From JAHFUS01 sp035689115 (GTDB taxonomy: Bacteria > Actinomycetota > Acidimicrobiia > Acidimicrobiales > GCA-2861595), in assembly GCA_035689115.1 (NCBI GenBank), contig DASSMA010000056.1, positions 1-64,000 of the forward strand: a DNA stretch of 64,000 nt, given 5' to 3'. The first letter of the stretch is position 1. Every line of letters begins with the position of its first letter. The position numbers and the translations under genes are program-made. The notes beneath the pieces are model-generated. The model saw only the letters and a program-made list of their open reading frames with translations, made no database searches and was not told the DNA's origin. Shown in pieces: positions 32,810 through 41,953 of the stretch.

Positions 32810-33286
32810 GTGGGAGTGATCGACGGCAAGAAGGTGGTGGCCCTGGGCGAGCGCGACGGCGTCTCGGGCACCGCTATCGCCGCCTGTGTCGAGGCCGCCG
32901 GCGGCGACGTGGTGTTCACCGCCACGGAGTGCTTCGTCTGAACGGCGTCCGGTGCCATGGACCTGCACAGCCAGGAGGCCATCCTCCGGCTGTCGGAGAC
33001 CCACGGCCGTGACAACGTCGTCGTGATCCTCGGTGCCCCCGACCCGGAGGCGGCGGAGATCTCGGCGGAGACGGTACGGCTGGGGGATCCCGCTTACGCA
33101 GGTGCACTGGCAGGGGTCCAGTTGGGCCTCGACGTGTACCACGTCCTCGACGACGAGGTGAAGGCCGACGTGCCGGAGGAGGTCTGGGAGGAGCAGATCG
33201 GCGTCATGGCCGACATCCTCGAGGCCGACGCCCTCACGGAGGCGGTGGCCAAAATCCGCAACCAGGAGGTCGACCCCACCGGGTAG
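32810..33286 (+). CDS. grdA: Glycine reductase complex selenoprotein A (UGA = selenocysteine 44)
   Basis: A 158-residue selenoprotein, the same length as clostridial GrdA. Reading TGA 32939-32941 as selenocysteine gives C-F-V-U-T-A-S-G-A-M-D at residues 41-51, essentially the GrdA signature, with Sec at position 44 as in the family. Flanks match as well: MGVIDGKKVVALGERDGV before, and GALAGVQLGLDVYHVLDDEVKADVPEEVWEEQ after. GrdA carries the carboxymethyl-selenoether between components B and C. GTG 32810 has AAGGAG about seven bases upstream, overlapping the thioredoxin stop. Without recoding only a meaningless ATG fragment from 32957 would be called. Confidence 0.95.
32967..32993 (+). promoter_or_regulatory. 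Hairpin downstream of the grdA selenocysteine codon
   Basis: ACAGCC (32967-32972) pairs with GGCTGT (32988-32993), and GGAGG (32974-32978) with CCTCC (32983-32987), loop CCAT. It begins 26 bases after the UGA. A shorter stem GTCC/GGAC (32947-32962) with the loop GGTGCCAT is closer and has the expected G at the loop start. Which of them, if either, is the SECIS cannot be decided by eye. Confidence 0.35.
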
Positions 33287-33355
33287 CATCTTCCCCCTAG
33301 TACCGAAATACCGCGTAGCGGACGATCCGCCCGCGGTCGGCGAGAAGGGGGAGCA

Positions 33356-34441
33356 GTGGGAGACCAGAGGAACAAGCGCGCCGGCGCGATCGCGGTCGGG
33401 ATCCTGGCCGCCGCGGGGTGGCTGCACGGGGCGGCGGCCGGCCAGGCGGTGGTGCCGGGCCCGAACGGCCAGATCGCCTTCGAGTCGAGCCGGGACGGCA
33501 CGCCCGACATCTTCGTGATGAACAGCGACGGGACGATCGAGCGCAACATCACCAGGAACGGCGCCACCGACGTGTACCCGGTCTGGTCGCCGGACGGGAC
33601 CAAGATCCTGTTCGCCAGCGACCGGGCCGAGCCGGGCAACCTCGACGTGTGGCGGATGAAGGCCGACGGCTCCGACCCCGTCCGGCTCACCACCACGCCC
33701 GGCGAGGACCGCGGCGCCAGCTACACCAGCGACGGGGCGAAGATCGTGTTCCACTCGCAGCGCTTCCGGGACGCCGCCCACGCCTTCGACCTCATGACCA
33801 TGAACGCCGACGGCAGCAACCAGCAGCTGCTGGTCGCCAACGGATCGGCCGGTTACGTGTGCGGCACCAGCACCACCGGCGTGGTGGTGTTCAACAGCGC
33901 CGGCAACCCGCTCGGCACCAACCCCGAGGGCGACTTCGAGATCTTCAGCATCCGGATCGACGGCACCGGCCTGCGCCAGCTCACGTCCAACAGCGTCCTG
34001 GACAGCGGGCCCAAGTGGTCGCCGGACTGCGCCAGCGTGTCCTACAACAGCCTCGACGCCGGTGGCAGCCTCGACGTCCACCGCATGAACGCCGACGGGT
34101 CGGGCGACACCGACCTCACCAACACCCCCGGCGTGTTCGACGCCTTCTCGGCCTTCTCGCCCGACGGCCAGCGGATCGTGTTCACCTCGGAGCGGGGCGG
34201 GATCTACGAGATCTACACGATGGACGCGGCGGGCGGCGGGAACGTGGTCCAGTACACCGAGGCCAAGCAGGGCGACCTCCACCTCCGGGCCGACTGGGGC
34301 ACGGCGGCCGACTACGACGGCCCGCCCACCGACAAGGACCAGTGCCGCAAGGACCGCTGGACGGAGTTCTCGAACCCGACGTTCGCCGACCAGGCGCAGT
34401 GCGTCAGCTACGTGGTGTCGGGGAGCATCTCGGAGAACTGA
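33356..34441 (+). CDS. Exported TolB-like (PD40) beta-propeller protein
   Basis: A 361-residue protein with an N-terminal hydrophobic signal segment (AGAIAVGILAAAGWLHGAAAG). Repeated WSPDGTKILFASDR / MNADGSGDT / FSPDGQRIVFTSERGG motifs are PD40 blades of a TolB-type propeller. The C-terminus (DKDQCRKDRWTEFSNPTFADQAQCVSYV) is a short Cys-containing extension. Such propellers bind proteins or peptides at the cell surface; no enzyme residues are evident. GTG at 33356 follows AAGGGGGA. It sits 69 bases after grdA but a functional tie to that operon is not indicated. A strong hairpin follows its stop. Confidence 0.82.
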   Translation: MGDQRNKRAGAIAVGILAAAGWLHGAAAGQAVVPGPNGQIAFESSRDGTPDIFVMNSDGTIERNITRNGATDVYPVWSPDGTKILFASDRAEPGNLDVWRMKADGSDPVRLTTTPGEDRGASYTSDGAKIVFHSQRFRDAAHAFDLMTMNADGSNQQLLVANGSAGYVCGTSTTGVVVFNSAGNPLGTNPEGDFEIFSIRIDGTGLRQLTSNSVLDSGPKWSPDCASVSYNSLDAGGSLDVHRMNADGSGDTDLTNTPGVFDAFSAFSPDGQRIVFTSERGGIYEIYTMDAAGGGNVVQYTEAKQGDLHLRADWGTAADYDGPPTDKDQCRKDRWTEFSNPTFADQAQCVSYVVSGSISEN

Positions 34442-34453
34442 GCCTCCCTGCGC

Positions 34454-34485
34454 CCAGGGGCGGGCCCGGTCCGGCCCGCCCCTGG
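34454..34485 (+). terminator. Hairpin terminator after the TolB-like gene
   Basis: Arms 34454-34466 (CCAGGGGCGGGCC) and 34473-34485 are perfect 13-base complements with a 6-base loop, 13 bases after the stop codon. Confidence 0.65.
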
Positions 34486-34642
34486 CCGCGAACATCCCGG
34501 CGAATCTGACCTTTCTCCTGCCCAACCGGTTGAGATCGGCCGCCAATCAGCCGATGAAATCGGACGTGAGCGAGCCAGAGGCGAGCGAACCATCGAGCAC
34601 AGCGCGCCGCTCATCAGCACCATCCGGAGGATGGTGCTGAGA

Positions 34643-35230
34643 ATGAGCGATCAGGCCGTGCGCCCGGCCGAGCGTTTCGGTGACCAGTTCCAGCAGGTGC
34701 TGGCGGCCGCCCAGGTGGGCGCCGGCTGGGCGGCCGAGCGCCTCTGGCACTCGCTGGCCCCCACCGTCCACGGCTACCTCCGGGCCCAGGGGGTCATCGA
34801 CGCCGAGGACCTCACCAGCGAGGTCTTCATCGGCGTGTTCAACGGCATCGGCACCTTCCAGGGCGACGAGGAACGGTTCCGGTCCTGGGTCTTCACCATC
34901 GCCCACCGCCGCCTCACCGACGAGCGCCGGCGGGTGGGCCGCCGTCCCCGGCCGGCCCGCTTCGGCGAGGAGGAGTCCCGGGCCGAGCCGCTCGGCGACA
35001 GCGCCGAGAACACCGCCCTGCGCCGGCTGGGCGCCGAGCGGGTGCGGCTGCTGTGCGGCCGGCTGGTGCCCGACCAGCGCGACGTGCTGCTCCTGCGCAT
35101 GGTGGCCGGCCTGACCGTGGACGAGGTCGCCGCCGCCCTCGACAAGTCGCCCGGCGCCGTCAAGCAGCTCCAGCGCCGCGCCGTCCTGGCCCTCCGCAAG
35201 AATTTCTCGCAGGAAGGCGTACCCCTGTGA
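34643..35230 (+). CDS. ECF-type RNA polymerase sigma factor
   Basis: A 195-residue sigma-70-family factor with region 2 (DAEDLTSEVFIGVFNGIGTFQGDEERFRSWVFTIAHRRLTDERRR) and region 4 (LVPDQRDVLLLRMVAGLTVDEVAAALDKSPGAVKQLQRRA) and no region 3, the layout of extracytoplasmic-function sigma factors. It should redirect RNA polymerase to a small set of promoters in response to a signal passed by its partner. ATG at 34643 is used; ATG 34631 lies directly on the GGAGG and is less likely, GTG 34634 is possible. Its stop overlaps the next gene's GTG start, the usual arrangement for a sigma/anti-sigma pair. Confidence 0.88.
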   Translation: MSDQAVRPAERFGDQFQQVLAAAQVGAGWAAERLWHSLAPTVHGYLRAQGVIDAEDLTSEVFIGVFNGIGTFQGDEERFRSWVFTIAHRRLTDERRRVGRRPRPARFGEEESRAEPLGDSAENTALRRLGAERVRLLCGRLVPDQRDVLLLRMVAGLTVDEVAAALDKSPGAVKQLQRRAVLALRKNFSQEGVPL

Positions 35231-36099
35231 AGCGGTCCGGCGATTACCGGGGTGAGATGTTCCGACCAGGCCACATCGACGACGCGGCCATCGAGGACTT
35301 CTTCACCGGCAATGGGGCCGTTGGAGAGCTTGCCTCGCTGGCCGAAGTGGCCGAGGAGCTGCGCGGCATGGCGAGGGGGCCCATCCCGGCCCCCTCGGCG
35401 CAGCTCGCCCTGATCCTGGAAGGAGCGTTCTCCACCGAAAAAGGCGACTCGCCGGCGACGGCGGGAAGCAATGCCCACGGGCCTGCAATGGCGCAGGCGG
35501 CCGGGCTGCCGAAGCGGAGGACGAGGAGAATGTTGCTCAAGACGGCGATCGGCGCAGGCTTCGCCGCCGCCAGCCTGACACTGGCGGGGGCGGCCGGCGC
35601 ATTGCCGGGGCCCGCCCAGAACGTGGTGGCGTCGACGGTCGCGGCAGTGACGCCGTGGACGTTCCCGGAGAAGGCGAATTCGCACGCCGAGCACGGGAAG
35701 ACGGTCAGCACCGACGCCCACGACGGCGGCGCGCACGGCAAGGCCGTCAGCGATGCCGCCAAGCACAAGCACGACGGCGACTCGACCGACACCGAGACCA
35801 CCACGCCCGACGACTCGAAGGCGACCGGCCTCGACCGGGCCAACGAGACGCCGGCCGCCGGCCACGTGCCGACCTCCGTCCCCGGCGCCAACGCCGACGG
35901 GAAGGGCGGCCCCGACGCCACCGGGCCGGACCGGGCGGCGCAGACGCCGGCCGCCGGCCACGCGCCGGACGAGACGGCGACGACCGAGCCCCAGACCACC
36001 GACACCACCGACACCACCGAGGCCCCGGCGGCCGAGACGCACGGTGGCGACCACGGGCCCTCCGAGGCTCCGACGACGGACGGCGGAGGGCACCACTAA
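35227..36099 (+). CDS. Putative membrane anti-sigma factor (partner of the ECF sigma factor)
   Basis: A 290-residue protein translated from a GTG that overlaps the sigma factor stop (GTGA). The N-terminal ~90 residues are helical and charged (DDAAIEDFFTGNGAVGELASLAEVAEELRGMARG), followed by one hydrophobic segment near residues 100-130 and a long, low-complexity extracytoplasmic tail rich in Ala, Thr, Pro, Asp and His. That topology fits a one-pass anti-sigma factor. No zinc-binding HxxxCxxC motif is present, so it would be of a non-ZAS type. Assignment rests on gene order and topology; no family signature was recognised. Confidence 0.6.
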   Translation: MKRSGDYRGEMFRPGHIDDAAIEDFFTGNGAVGELASLAEVAEELRGMARGPIPAPSAQLALILEGAFSTEKGDSPATAGSNAHGPAMAQAAGLPKRRTRRMLLKTAIGAGFAAASLTLAGAAGALPGPAQNVVASTVAAVTPWTFPEKANSHAEHGKTVSTDAHDGGAHGKAVSDAAKHKHDGDSTDTETTTPDDSKATGLDRANETPAAGHVPTSVPGANADGKGGPDATGPDRAAQTPAAGHAPDETATTEPQTTDTTDTTEAPAAETHGGDHGPSEAPTTDGGGHH

Positions 36100-36428
36100 G
36101 CGGGGGCGGGAGCCGATCGGGGGTCCCGCCCGCCGGGACCCCCGCGGCCACCTGCACAGATCGTCCCACCCACCGGCAGGCCCCGTACCAGGCGCGGGGC
36201 GGGGCCACCGGTGCGGGACCGTGGACAGGCTTCCCCACCGGGGGCCGGGCCAGGCGCGGCCCGGCTGCCGGTGCAAGGACGGCGGGCTGTCCACCTTGCC
36301 GGCAGGCCCGCGTCGCAGGCGCGGCGCGGGCCACCGGCCCACAACTTCAGAACGGATCCACCCAAGGGGAGGCCCCCGGCGCTCGGCTGCTGCTGCGCCC
36401 GGGGGCCTCTCCGCGTCGTGGCGGGGAG
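36100..36428. other. Intergenic region with two terminator hairpins and three degenerate repeats
   Basis: This 329-base convergent gap holds no credible gene. Hairpin 1 (36118-36128 with 36134-36144, 11 perfect pairs) ends the anti-sigma transcript. Hairpin 2 (36369-36382 with 36395-36409, 14 pairs and one bulge) faces thiC. Between them are three related blocks of 40-48 bases (about 36171-36215, 36235-36274, 36295-36342), each with a CAGGCGCGG core inside short inverted repeats. Confidence 0.6.
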
Positions 36429-38144
<1,716 letters not shown>

Positions 38145-38148
38145 GGCA

Positions 38149-38233
38149 CTCCCTCCGCCGGCATTACCCGGATCAGGTCAGCGGTCGGCGCCGGCAGGCG
38201 CCCTCTCAGCCCGGTCCGTCCGAGCTCCCGTGG
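38149..38233 (-). promoter_or_regulatory. TPP riboswitch (THI element) upstream of thiC
   Basis: Read on the minus strand, the conserved core is all there: GGGAG, then CTGAGAGG, then GACC followed by ACCTGATCCGGGTAATGCCGG and GGAGGGA. The closing segment contains the thiC ribosome-binding site, pointing to translational control by thiamine pyrophosphate. Confidence 0.93.
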
Positions 38234-38257
38234 TGCGCAGTCTCGCGCACCCGCGTC

Positions 38258-39205
38258 CTACCGACGGGCGAACCGGTCCAGGGCGGTGGTGATGGCGGCG
38301 TCCATGCCCGCCGCGACGGGCGAGTGGCCGGCGCCCGGGACCAGGATCAGCTCGCTCCCCGGCCACGCCCTCGACAGCTCCCACGCCGTCACCGGCGGCG
38401 CCTGGAGGTCGAGGCGGCCGTTGACCAGCACGCCGGGGAGGCGCGCCAGCCGGCCGGCGTCGCGCAGCAGGGCGCCCTCCTCCAGCCAGGCACCGTGGGC
38501 GAAGTAGTGGGTGACCAGGCGGGCGAACCCGAACCGGAAGCCGGGATCGCTCCAGACACCGGTGCGGGGGCCCTGCCCGTCGGCTGCGTCGACCGCCAGC
38601 TCCCAGTCGACCCAGGCCTCGGCGGCCGATGCCCGCACGCCGGCGTCGGGGTCCTCCAGCCGCCGGCGGTAGGCCTCCACCAGGTCGTGGCGCTCGGCCG
38701 GCGGCACCCCGCCGGCGAAGCGCTCCCACGCCTCGGGGAACAGCGGCGCCACGCCCCGGTACAGCCAGTCGATCTCCGACCGCCTCGACGTCGTGACCCC
38801 CGACAGCACCATGGCGTCCACCGAGCCGGGATGGCGCTCGGCCCACGCCAGCGCCAGGGTGCAGCCCCACGAGAAGGCCAGCACCACGAACCGCTCGACG
38901 CCGAGATGGCGCCGGAGCGCCTCCAGGTCGTCCACCAGGTGGTGCGTCGTGTTGGCCGACAGGTCGGTGGCGGGGTCGGCGGCGCTGGGCCGGCTGCGGC
39001 CAGAGCCGCGCTGGTCGGGCAGCACGGTCCGGTAGGCGGCGGGATCGAAGAGCCGCCGCATCCGCGGCGAGCACCCCGTGCCGGGGCCGCCGTGGAGCAC
39101 GATCGCCGGCCGCCCGCCGGGGACGCCGCACTCCTCCCAGAAGAGGGTGTTGCCCTGCCCGACGGTCAGGGTGCCGGTGGTGAAGGGCTCGATCTCGGGG
39201 TACAC
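38258..39205 (-). CDS. pip: Proline iminopeptidase
   Basis: A 315-residue alpha/beta hydrolase matching prolyl iminopeptidases in length and motifs: VYPEIEPFTTGTLTVG at the start, HGGPGTGCSP (oxyanion hole), DQRGSGRSRPS, NTTHHLVDDLEALRRHLG and a late GAGHS. The nucleophile elbow reads AFSWGC rather than the usual GGSWGS, keeping Ser. It removes N-terminal proline from peptides in the cytosol. GTG at 39205 gives the normal family N-terminus; ATG at 39232 is an alternative only ten bases from the divergent DUF6457 gene. Confidence 0.9.
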   Translation of the reverse strand: MYPEIEPFTTGTLTVGQGNTLFWEECGVPGGRPAIVLHGGPGTGCSPRMRRLFDPAAYRTVLPDQRGSGRSRPSAADPATDLSANTTHHLVDDLEALRRHLGVERFVVLAFSWGCTLALAWAERHPGSVDAMVLSGVTTSRRSEIDWLYRGVAPLFPEAWERFAGGVPPAERHDLVEAYRRRLEDPDAGVRASAAEAWVDWELAVDAADGQGPRTGVWSDPGFRFGFARLVTHYFAHGAWLEEGALLRDAGRLARLPGVLVNGRLDLQAPPVTAWELSRAWPGSELILVPGAGHSPVAAGMDAAITTALDRFARR

Positions 39206-39241
39206 CGCCGCCGACCGTAACGCCCGGGCCATGCTGTGGCC

Positions 39242-39454
39242 ATGGACGACTGGCTCGACCGCTTCGCCGACGCCCTCGGCGTCGCCCGCCTGACCGCCGA
39301 GGAGATCGACACCGTGCTCGACCTGGCGCGCGACGTGGCGCACGGGACGGAACGCAAGAACGCCCCCTTGGCTACCTACCTGGCGGGCCGCGCCGGTGGC
39401 GCGGCCGCCGGCCTGGACGCGGCCCGGGCCGTGCTGCCGCCGCCCGCCGGCTGA
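39242..39454 (+). CDS. DUF6457-like small protein
   Basis: A 70-residue helical protein (MDDWLDRFADALGVARLTAEEIDTVLDLARDVAHGTERKNAPLATYLAGRAGG). This domain is found in actinobacteria alone or fused to MobA-type molybdenum cofactor guanylyltransferases, which hints at a tie to molybdenum-cofactor metabolism; the window does contain two molybdoenzymes, but neither is adjacent. The biochemical role is unknown. Divergent from pip. Confidence 0.75.
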   Translation: MDDWLDRFADALGVARLTAEEIDTVLDLARDVAHGTERKNAPLATYLAGRAGGAAAGLDAARAVLPPPAG

Positions 39455-39460
39455 GCGCTG

Positions 39461-39868
39461 TCAGTGCACGCCGAGGGTGAGCATGATGCCGACGAAGACG
39501 GCCAGCAGGGCGGTGACGCCGCTGATCCCGCCCCACATGGCCATCTGCGACTTGGACGTGGCCTTGGTGTGCACGAAGGCGCTCACGCCAGAGGCGATGA
39601 CGAAGACCATCTTCAGCCCGAGCGTGGCCTGGTACTTCGACGAGGTGTTGTCGTCGGCGATGATGTTCCAGATCCCGGTGAGCACGAGGACGCCGAACGC
39701 CGGCCAGGCGATGCGGTTGAAGGCCCGGGCCACCGTCTTCGGTGCCTCGGGCGACAGGCCCCGCACGGCCGGCACCAGCCCGGCGAGGGTGAACTGGCCC
39801 CCGACCCAGATCGTGGCGGCGACGACGTGCAGGAAGAGGCGGATGGTGTCGGCGTTGACGGAGTACAC
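39461..39868 (-). CDS. CopD-like four-helix integral membrane protein
   Basis: A 135-residue membrane protein with four hydrophobic segments. FLHVVAATIWVGGQFTLAG at the N-terminus carries the His and the IWVGG motif of CopD/DUF2269-type proteins; a second conserved region is RIAWPAFGVLVLTGIWNI. Family members are linked to copper or haem, through conserved His residues, but evidence for metal binding is thin. The start is GTG at 39868. Confidence 0.75.
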   Translation of the reverse strand: MYSVNADTIRLFLHVVAATIWVGGQFTLAGLVPAVRGLSPEAPKTVARAFNRIAWPAFGVLVLTGIWNIIADDNTSSKYQATLGLKMVFVIASGVSAFVHTKATSKSQMAMWGGISGVTALLAVFVGIMLTLGVH

Positions 39869-39878
39869 GCGGCCGACC

Positions 39879-40280
39879 CTACCCGGGGAGGAAGCTAAGC
39901 CGTAGGGCGCGGGAGCGGTTGTCCTCGTTGGGGTCGACGAACACCACGCTCTGCCAGGTGCCGAGCGCCGGCCGGCCGCCCAGCACCGGCAGGACCAGCG
40001 ACGGGCTCACGAGCACGGGCAGCACGTGGTCGCCCCCGTGGCCCCGGGAGCCGTGGCGGTGGCGGTAGCGGTCGTCACGGGGCAGCAGCCGGCCGAGCAG
40101 CTCCTCCAGGTCGTCCTCCGAGCCCGACCCCGTCTCCATGAGGGCAAGGCCGGCGGTGGCGTGGGGGGCGAACACGTTGACCAGGCCGTCGCCCCGGCCG
40201 GCGCAGAACGACGCCACCTCGTCGGTGATGTCGGTGACCCGTCGGCCGCCGGTGTCGAGCCGCAGCTCGGTGGAGTCCAT
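39879..40280 (-). CDS. YjbQ/UPF0047 family protein
   Basis: A 133-residue protein of the YjbQ family. VNVFAPHATAGLALMETGSGSEDDLEELLGRLLP and HGSRGHGGDHVLPVLVSPSLVLPV contain the conserved His and Glu residues, and LGTWQSVVFVDPNEDNRSRALRL closes the domain. E. coli and archaeal members show weak thiamine-phosphate synthase activity in vitro, but the true role is unsettled. ATG at 40280 has GGAGG five bases upstream; GTG 40286 is less likely. Confidence 0.9.
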   Translation of the reverse strand: MDSTELRLDTGGRRVTDITDEVASFCAGRGDGLVNVFAPHATAGLALMETGSGSEDDLEELLGRLLPRDDRYRHRHGSRGHGGDHVLPVLVSPSLVLPVLGGRPALGTWQSVVFVDPNEDNRSRALRLSFLPG

Positions 40281-40317
40281 CCTCACCTCCAGCGGGCAGG
40301 GTGCCCGAGACGAGCCG

Positions 40318-40911
40318 TCAAACCGGCGGCTCGGGGTCGTACTGGATGAAGCGGCGCACGTCGCGAGCCCGCTCCACGCCGGCGAAGCGGCGCACCAGGT
40401 GCAGCGCCATGTCGATGCCGGCCGACACGCCGGCGGCGGTGACCACCGGGCCGGCGTCGACGAAGCGGTCGTCGGGGCGGGGCTCGATGCCGGTGCCCAG
40501 CGACGTGAGCATGTCGAACGACGACCAGTAGGTGGTGGCCGGCCGCCCGTCGAGCACGCCGGCGTCGGCCAGCACCAGCGAGCCGGTGCACACGCTGGCG
40601 AGCAGCGTGCCGGCCTCGGCCGCCGACCGGACCCGCTTGCGCACCACGTCGTTGCCGATCAGCGGCCGCACGCCCGGCCCGCCGGGGTAGAGCAGGACGT
40701 CGAACGGCGGCGCCGTCTCCCACGTGTGGTCGGCGAGGACGCGGGCGCCCTGGGCACAGCGGATGGGCTCGTCGGTGTCGGCGACGGTGAACACGCTGGC
40801 CCCGTCCTCCGGCCAGCGGTGCGACCAGCCGGCGAGGACCTCCCACGGCCCGACCCAGTCCAACTCCTCGGCGCCGGGGAACAGGGCAATGGCGATTGCG
40901 GGGCCGCTCAT
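40318..40911 (-). CDS. DJ-1/PfpI family protein
   Basis: A 197-residue glutamine-amidotransferase-like protein. The nucleophile elbow is SVCTGS, with Glu in EELDWVGPWEVL positioned as in DJ-1/PfpI proteins, and GPVVTAAGVSAGIDMALHLV closes the domain. The arrangement resembles isonitrile hydratase and the sensor domain of GlxA regulators, but there is no DNA-binding domain here. Substrate unknown. Confidence 0.88.
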   Translation of the reverse strand: MSGPAIAIALFPGAEELDWVGPWEVLAGWSHRWPEDGASVFTVADTDEPIRCAQGARVLADHTWETAPPFDVLLYPGGPGVRPLIGNDVVRKRVRSAAEAGTLLASVCTGSLVLADAGVLDGRPATTYWSSFDMLTSLGTGIEPRPDDRFVDAGPVVTAAGVSAGIDMALHLVRRFAGVERARDVRRFIQYDPEPPV

Positions 40912-41231
40912 GACCGAACTCTGCCACGAACCGGGCCTTTCCGGGCTCGGGGACCGGCCTCCCGGGGGGGACAGAAGGAACCGGCCCCCGACCGATCACG
41001 GCATCGTCAACCCCCTGAACCCGGCACGACGACGGTGACCCGTGAACGTAGTCAGCCCATCAGGCGGAGTCCACGGATTCCTCATATTTCCAAGGCCGTA
41101 GCGTGCCGGTCTTCCATCATCAGGATTTCCGGCGGCGCAGTGCGACCGCATTGTCCGATGTGGCCGGCCGGTGGGCCGGAGCTATTGGCGGCCCAGTTTC
41201 CCGGCCCGGGCCCAAGGGAAGGTCCCGGACC
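40912..41231. other. Intergenic region between divergent genes, no gene found
   Basis: This 320-base stretch is slightly less GC-rich than the rest (around 41080-41150). It must hold the promoter of the DJ-1 gene and perhaps of the small acidic protein. I looked for tRNA-like TTCGA arms and for a selC-type tRNA and saw none. A CATATTT sequence near 41088 is the only -10-like string. Confidence 0.5.
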
Positions 41232-41393
41232 ATGGACGAGCGCGACCCCGAGGCCATGACCCAGCGCGAGGTGCGAGAGGACGCGGCCACCGAGGAGGAC
41301 GACCCCGTCACCGCCCGCGAGGAGCTCGAGGTCGAGTTGATGGACGAAGGTGCGTCGGAGGCCGGTGAGCGGATCGGCGACCAGCTCGACTGA
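41232..41393 (+). CDS. Small acidic hypothetical protein
   Basis: A possible 53-residue protein, about 40 percent Asp/Glu (MDERDPEAMTQREVREDA, then EDDPVTAREELEVELMDEG). No motif or family recognised. It reads from an ATG at 41232 with only a weak purine-rich stretch upstream. Codon use fits real genes of this genome, but length and composition make this uncertain. Confidence 0.45.
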   Translation: MDERDPEAMTQREVREDAATEEDDPVTAREELEVELMDEGASEAGERIGDQLD

Positions 41394-41411
41394 CGGCGGA
41401 CGCTGGCGGTT

Positions 41412-41852
41412 CTACGCCGAGCGGCCGATACCGGCCCGGCGGAGCACGGCCGGCGCCACGCCGGCCTCCCGCCACGCCGAGTAGGTGATGCCCCGCCTGG
41501 CGCCGTAGGCGGCGGCCACCTCGACGAAGGCGTTCTCCAGCGCCTCGAGGTCGTCGCCCCCGGCGTCCATGCCGGCCAGCTCGGCCTGGAGGTCGTAGCG
41601 CTCCTGGATCAGCAGCAGCCGGTCCAGCGGGGCCGCCGTGTCGACCTGCGCCTCGACGGTGTTCAGGCGGGCCTCGACCGACTCCCGTGTGCGCTTGCGG
41701 CCCCGCTTGGGCTTGTGCCGCTCGAGCGCCTCCAGGTACCGCCGCACCGCCCGCCCGTGCTCGCGCCCTTCGGCCAGCGCCGCCTTGTGGGCGTCGCTCA
41801 TGCCGCTTCGCTTCCGTGCCTTGGCCTTGGGCGCTGCCGCCTTCTTCGCCAT
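41412..41852 (-). CDS. Basic hypothetical protein with Lys/Ala-rich N-terminus
   Basis: A 146-residue protein. The first ~60 residues are strongly basic (AKKAAAPKAKARKRSG, later RHKPKRGRKRTRESVE), suggesting nucleic-acid contact. The rest is helical and acidic (LDRLLLIQERYDLQAELAGMDAGGDDLEALENAFVEVAAAYGARRGITYSAWREAGV), a segment I associate with uncharacterised actinobacterial proteins. No domain name can be given safely. It lies just downstream of rnhB on the same strand, 101 bases away. Confidence 0.65.
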   Translation of the reverse strand: MAKKAAAPKAKARKRSGMSDAHKAALAEGREHGRAVRRYLEALERHKPKRGRKRTRESVEARLNTVEAQVDTAAPLDRLLLIQERYDLQAELAGMDAGGDDLEALENAFVEVAAAYGARRGITYSAWREAGVAPAVLRRAGIGRSA

Positions 41853-41953
41853 GTGTGGGGCTTCCTCCTCGTGGTCCAAGAGGAAGGTACTCCCACGCGC
41901 CGGTCGAAAGGCGGACCCCCGGTGAACTTCCGCTGGATCGGTGCGGATTCCGT

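Noticed and set aside
32810..33286. grdA could be a short gene starting at ATG 32957 with a 43-codon fragment before it
   Set aside because: The residues before the UGA match the GrdA N-terminus and Sec falls at position 44; a start at 32957 would remove the catalytic residue.
40912..41231. Search for a selC or other tRNA in the longer intergenic gap near selD
   Set aside because: No TTCGA-type T-arm or acceptor pairing could be found by eye.
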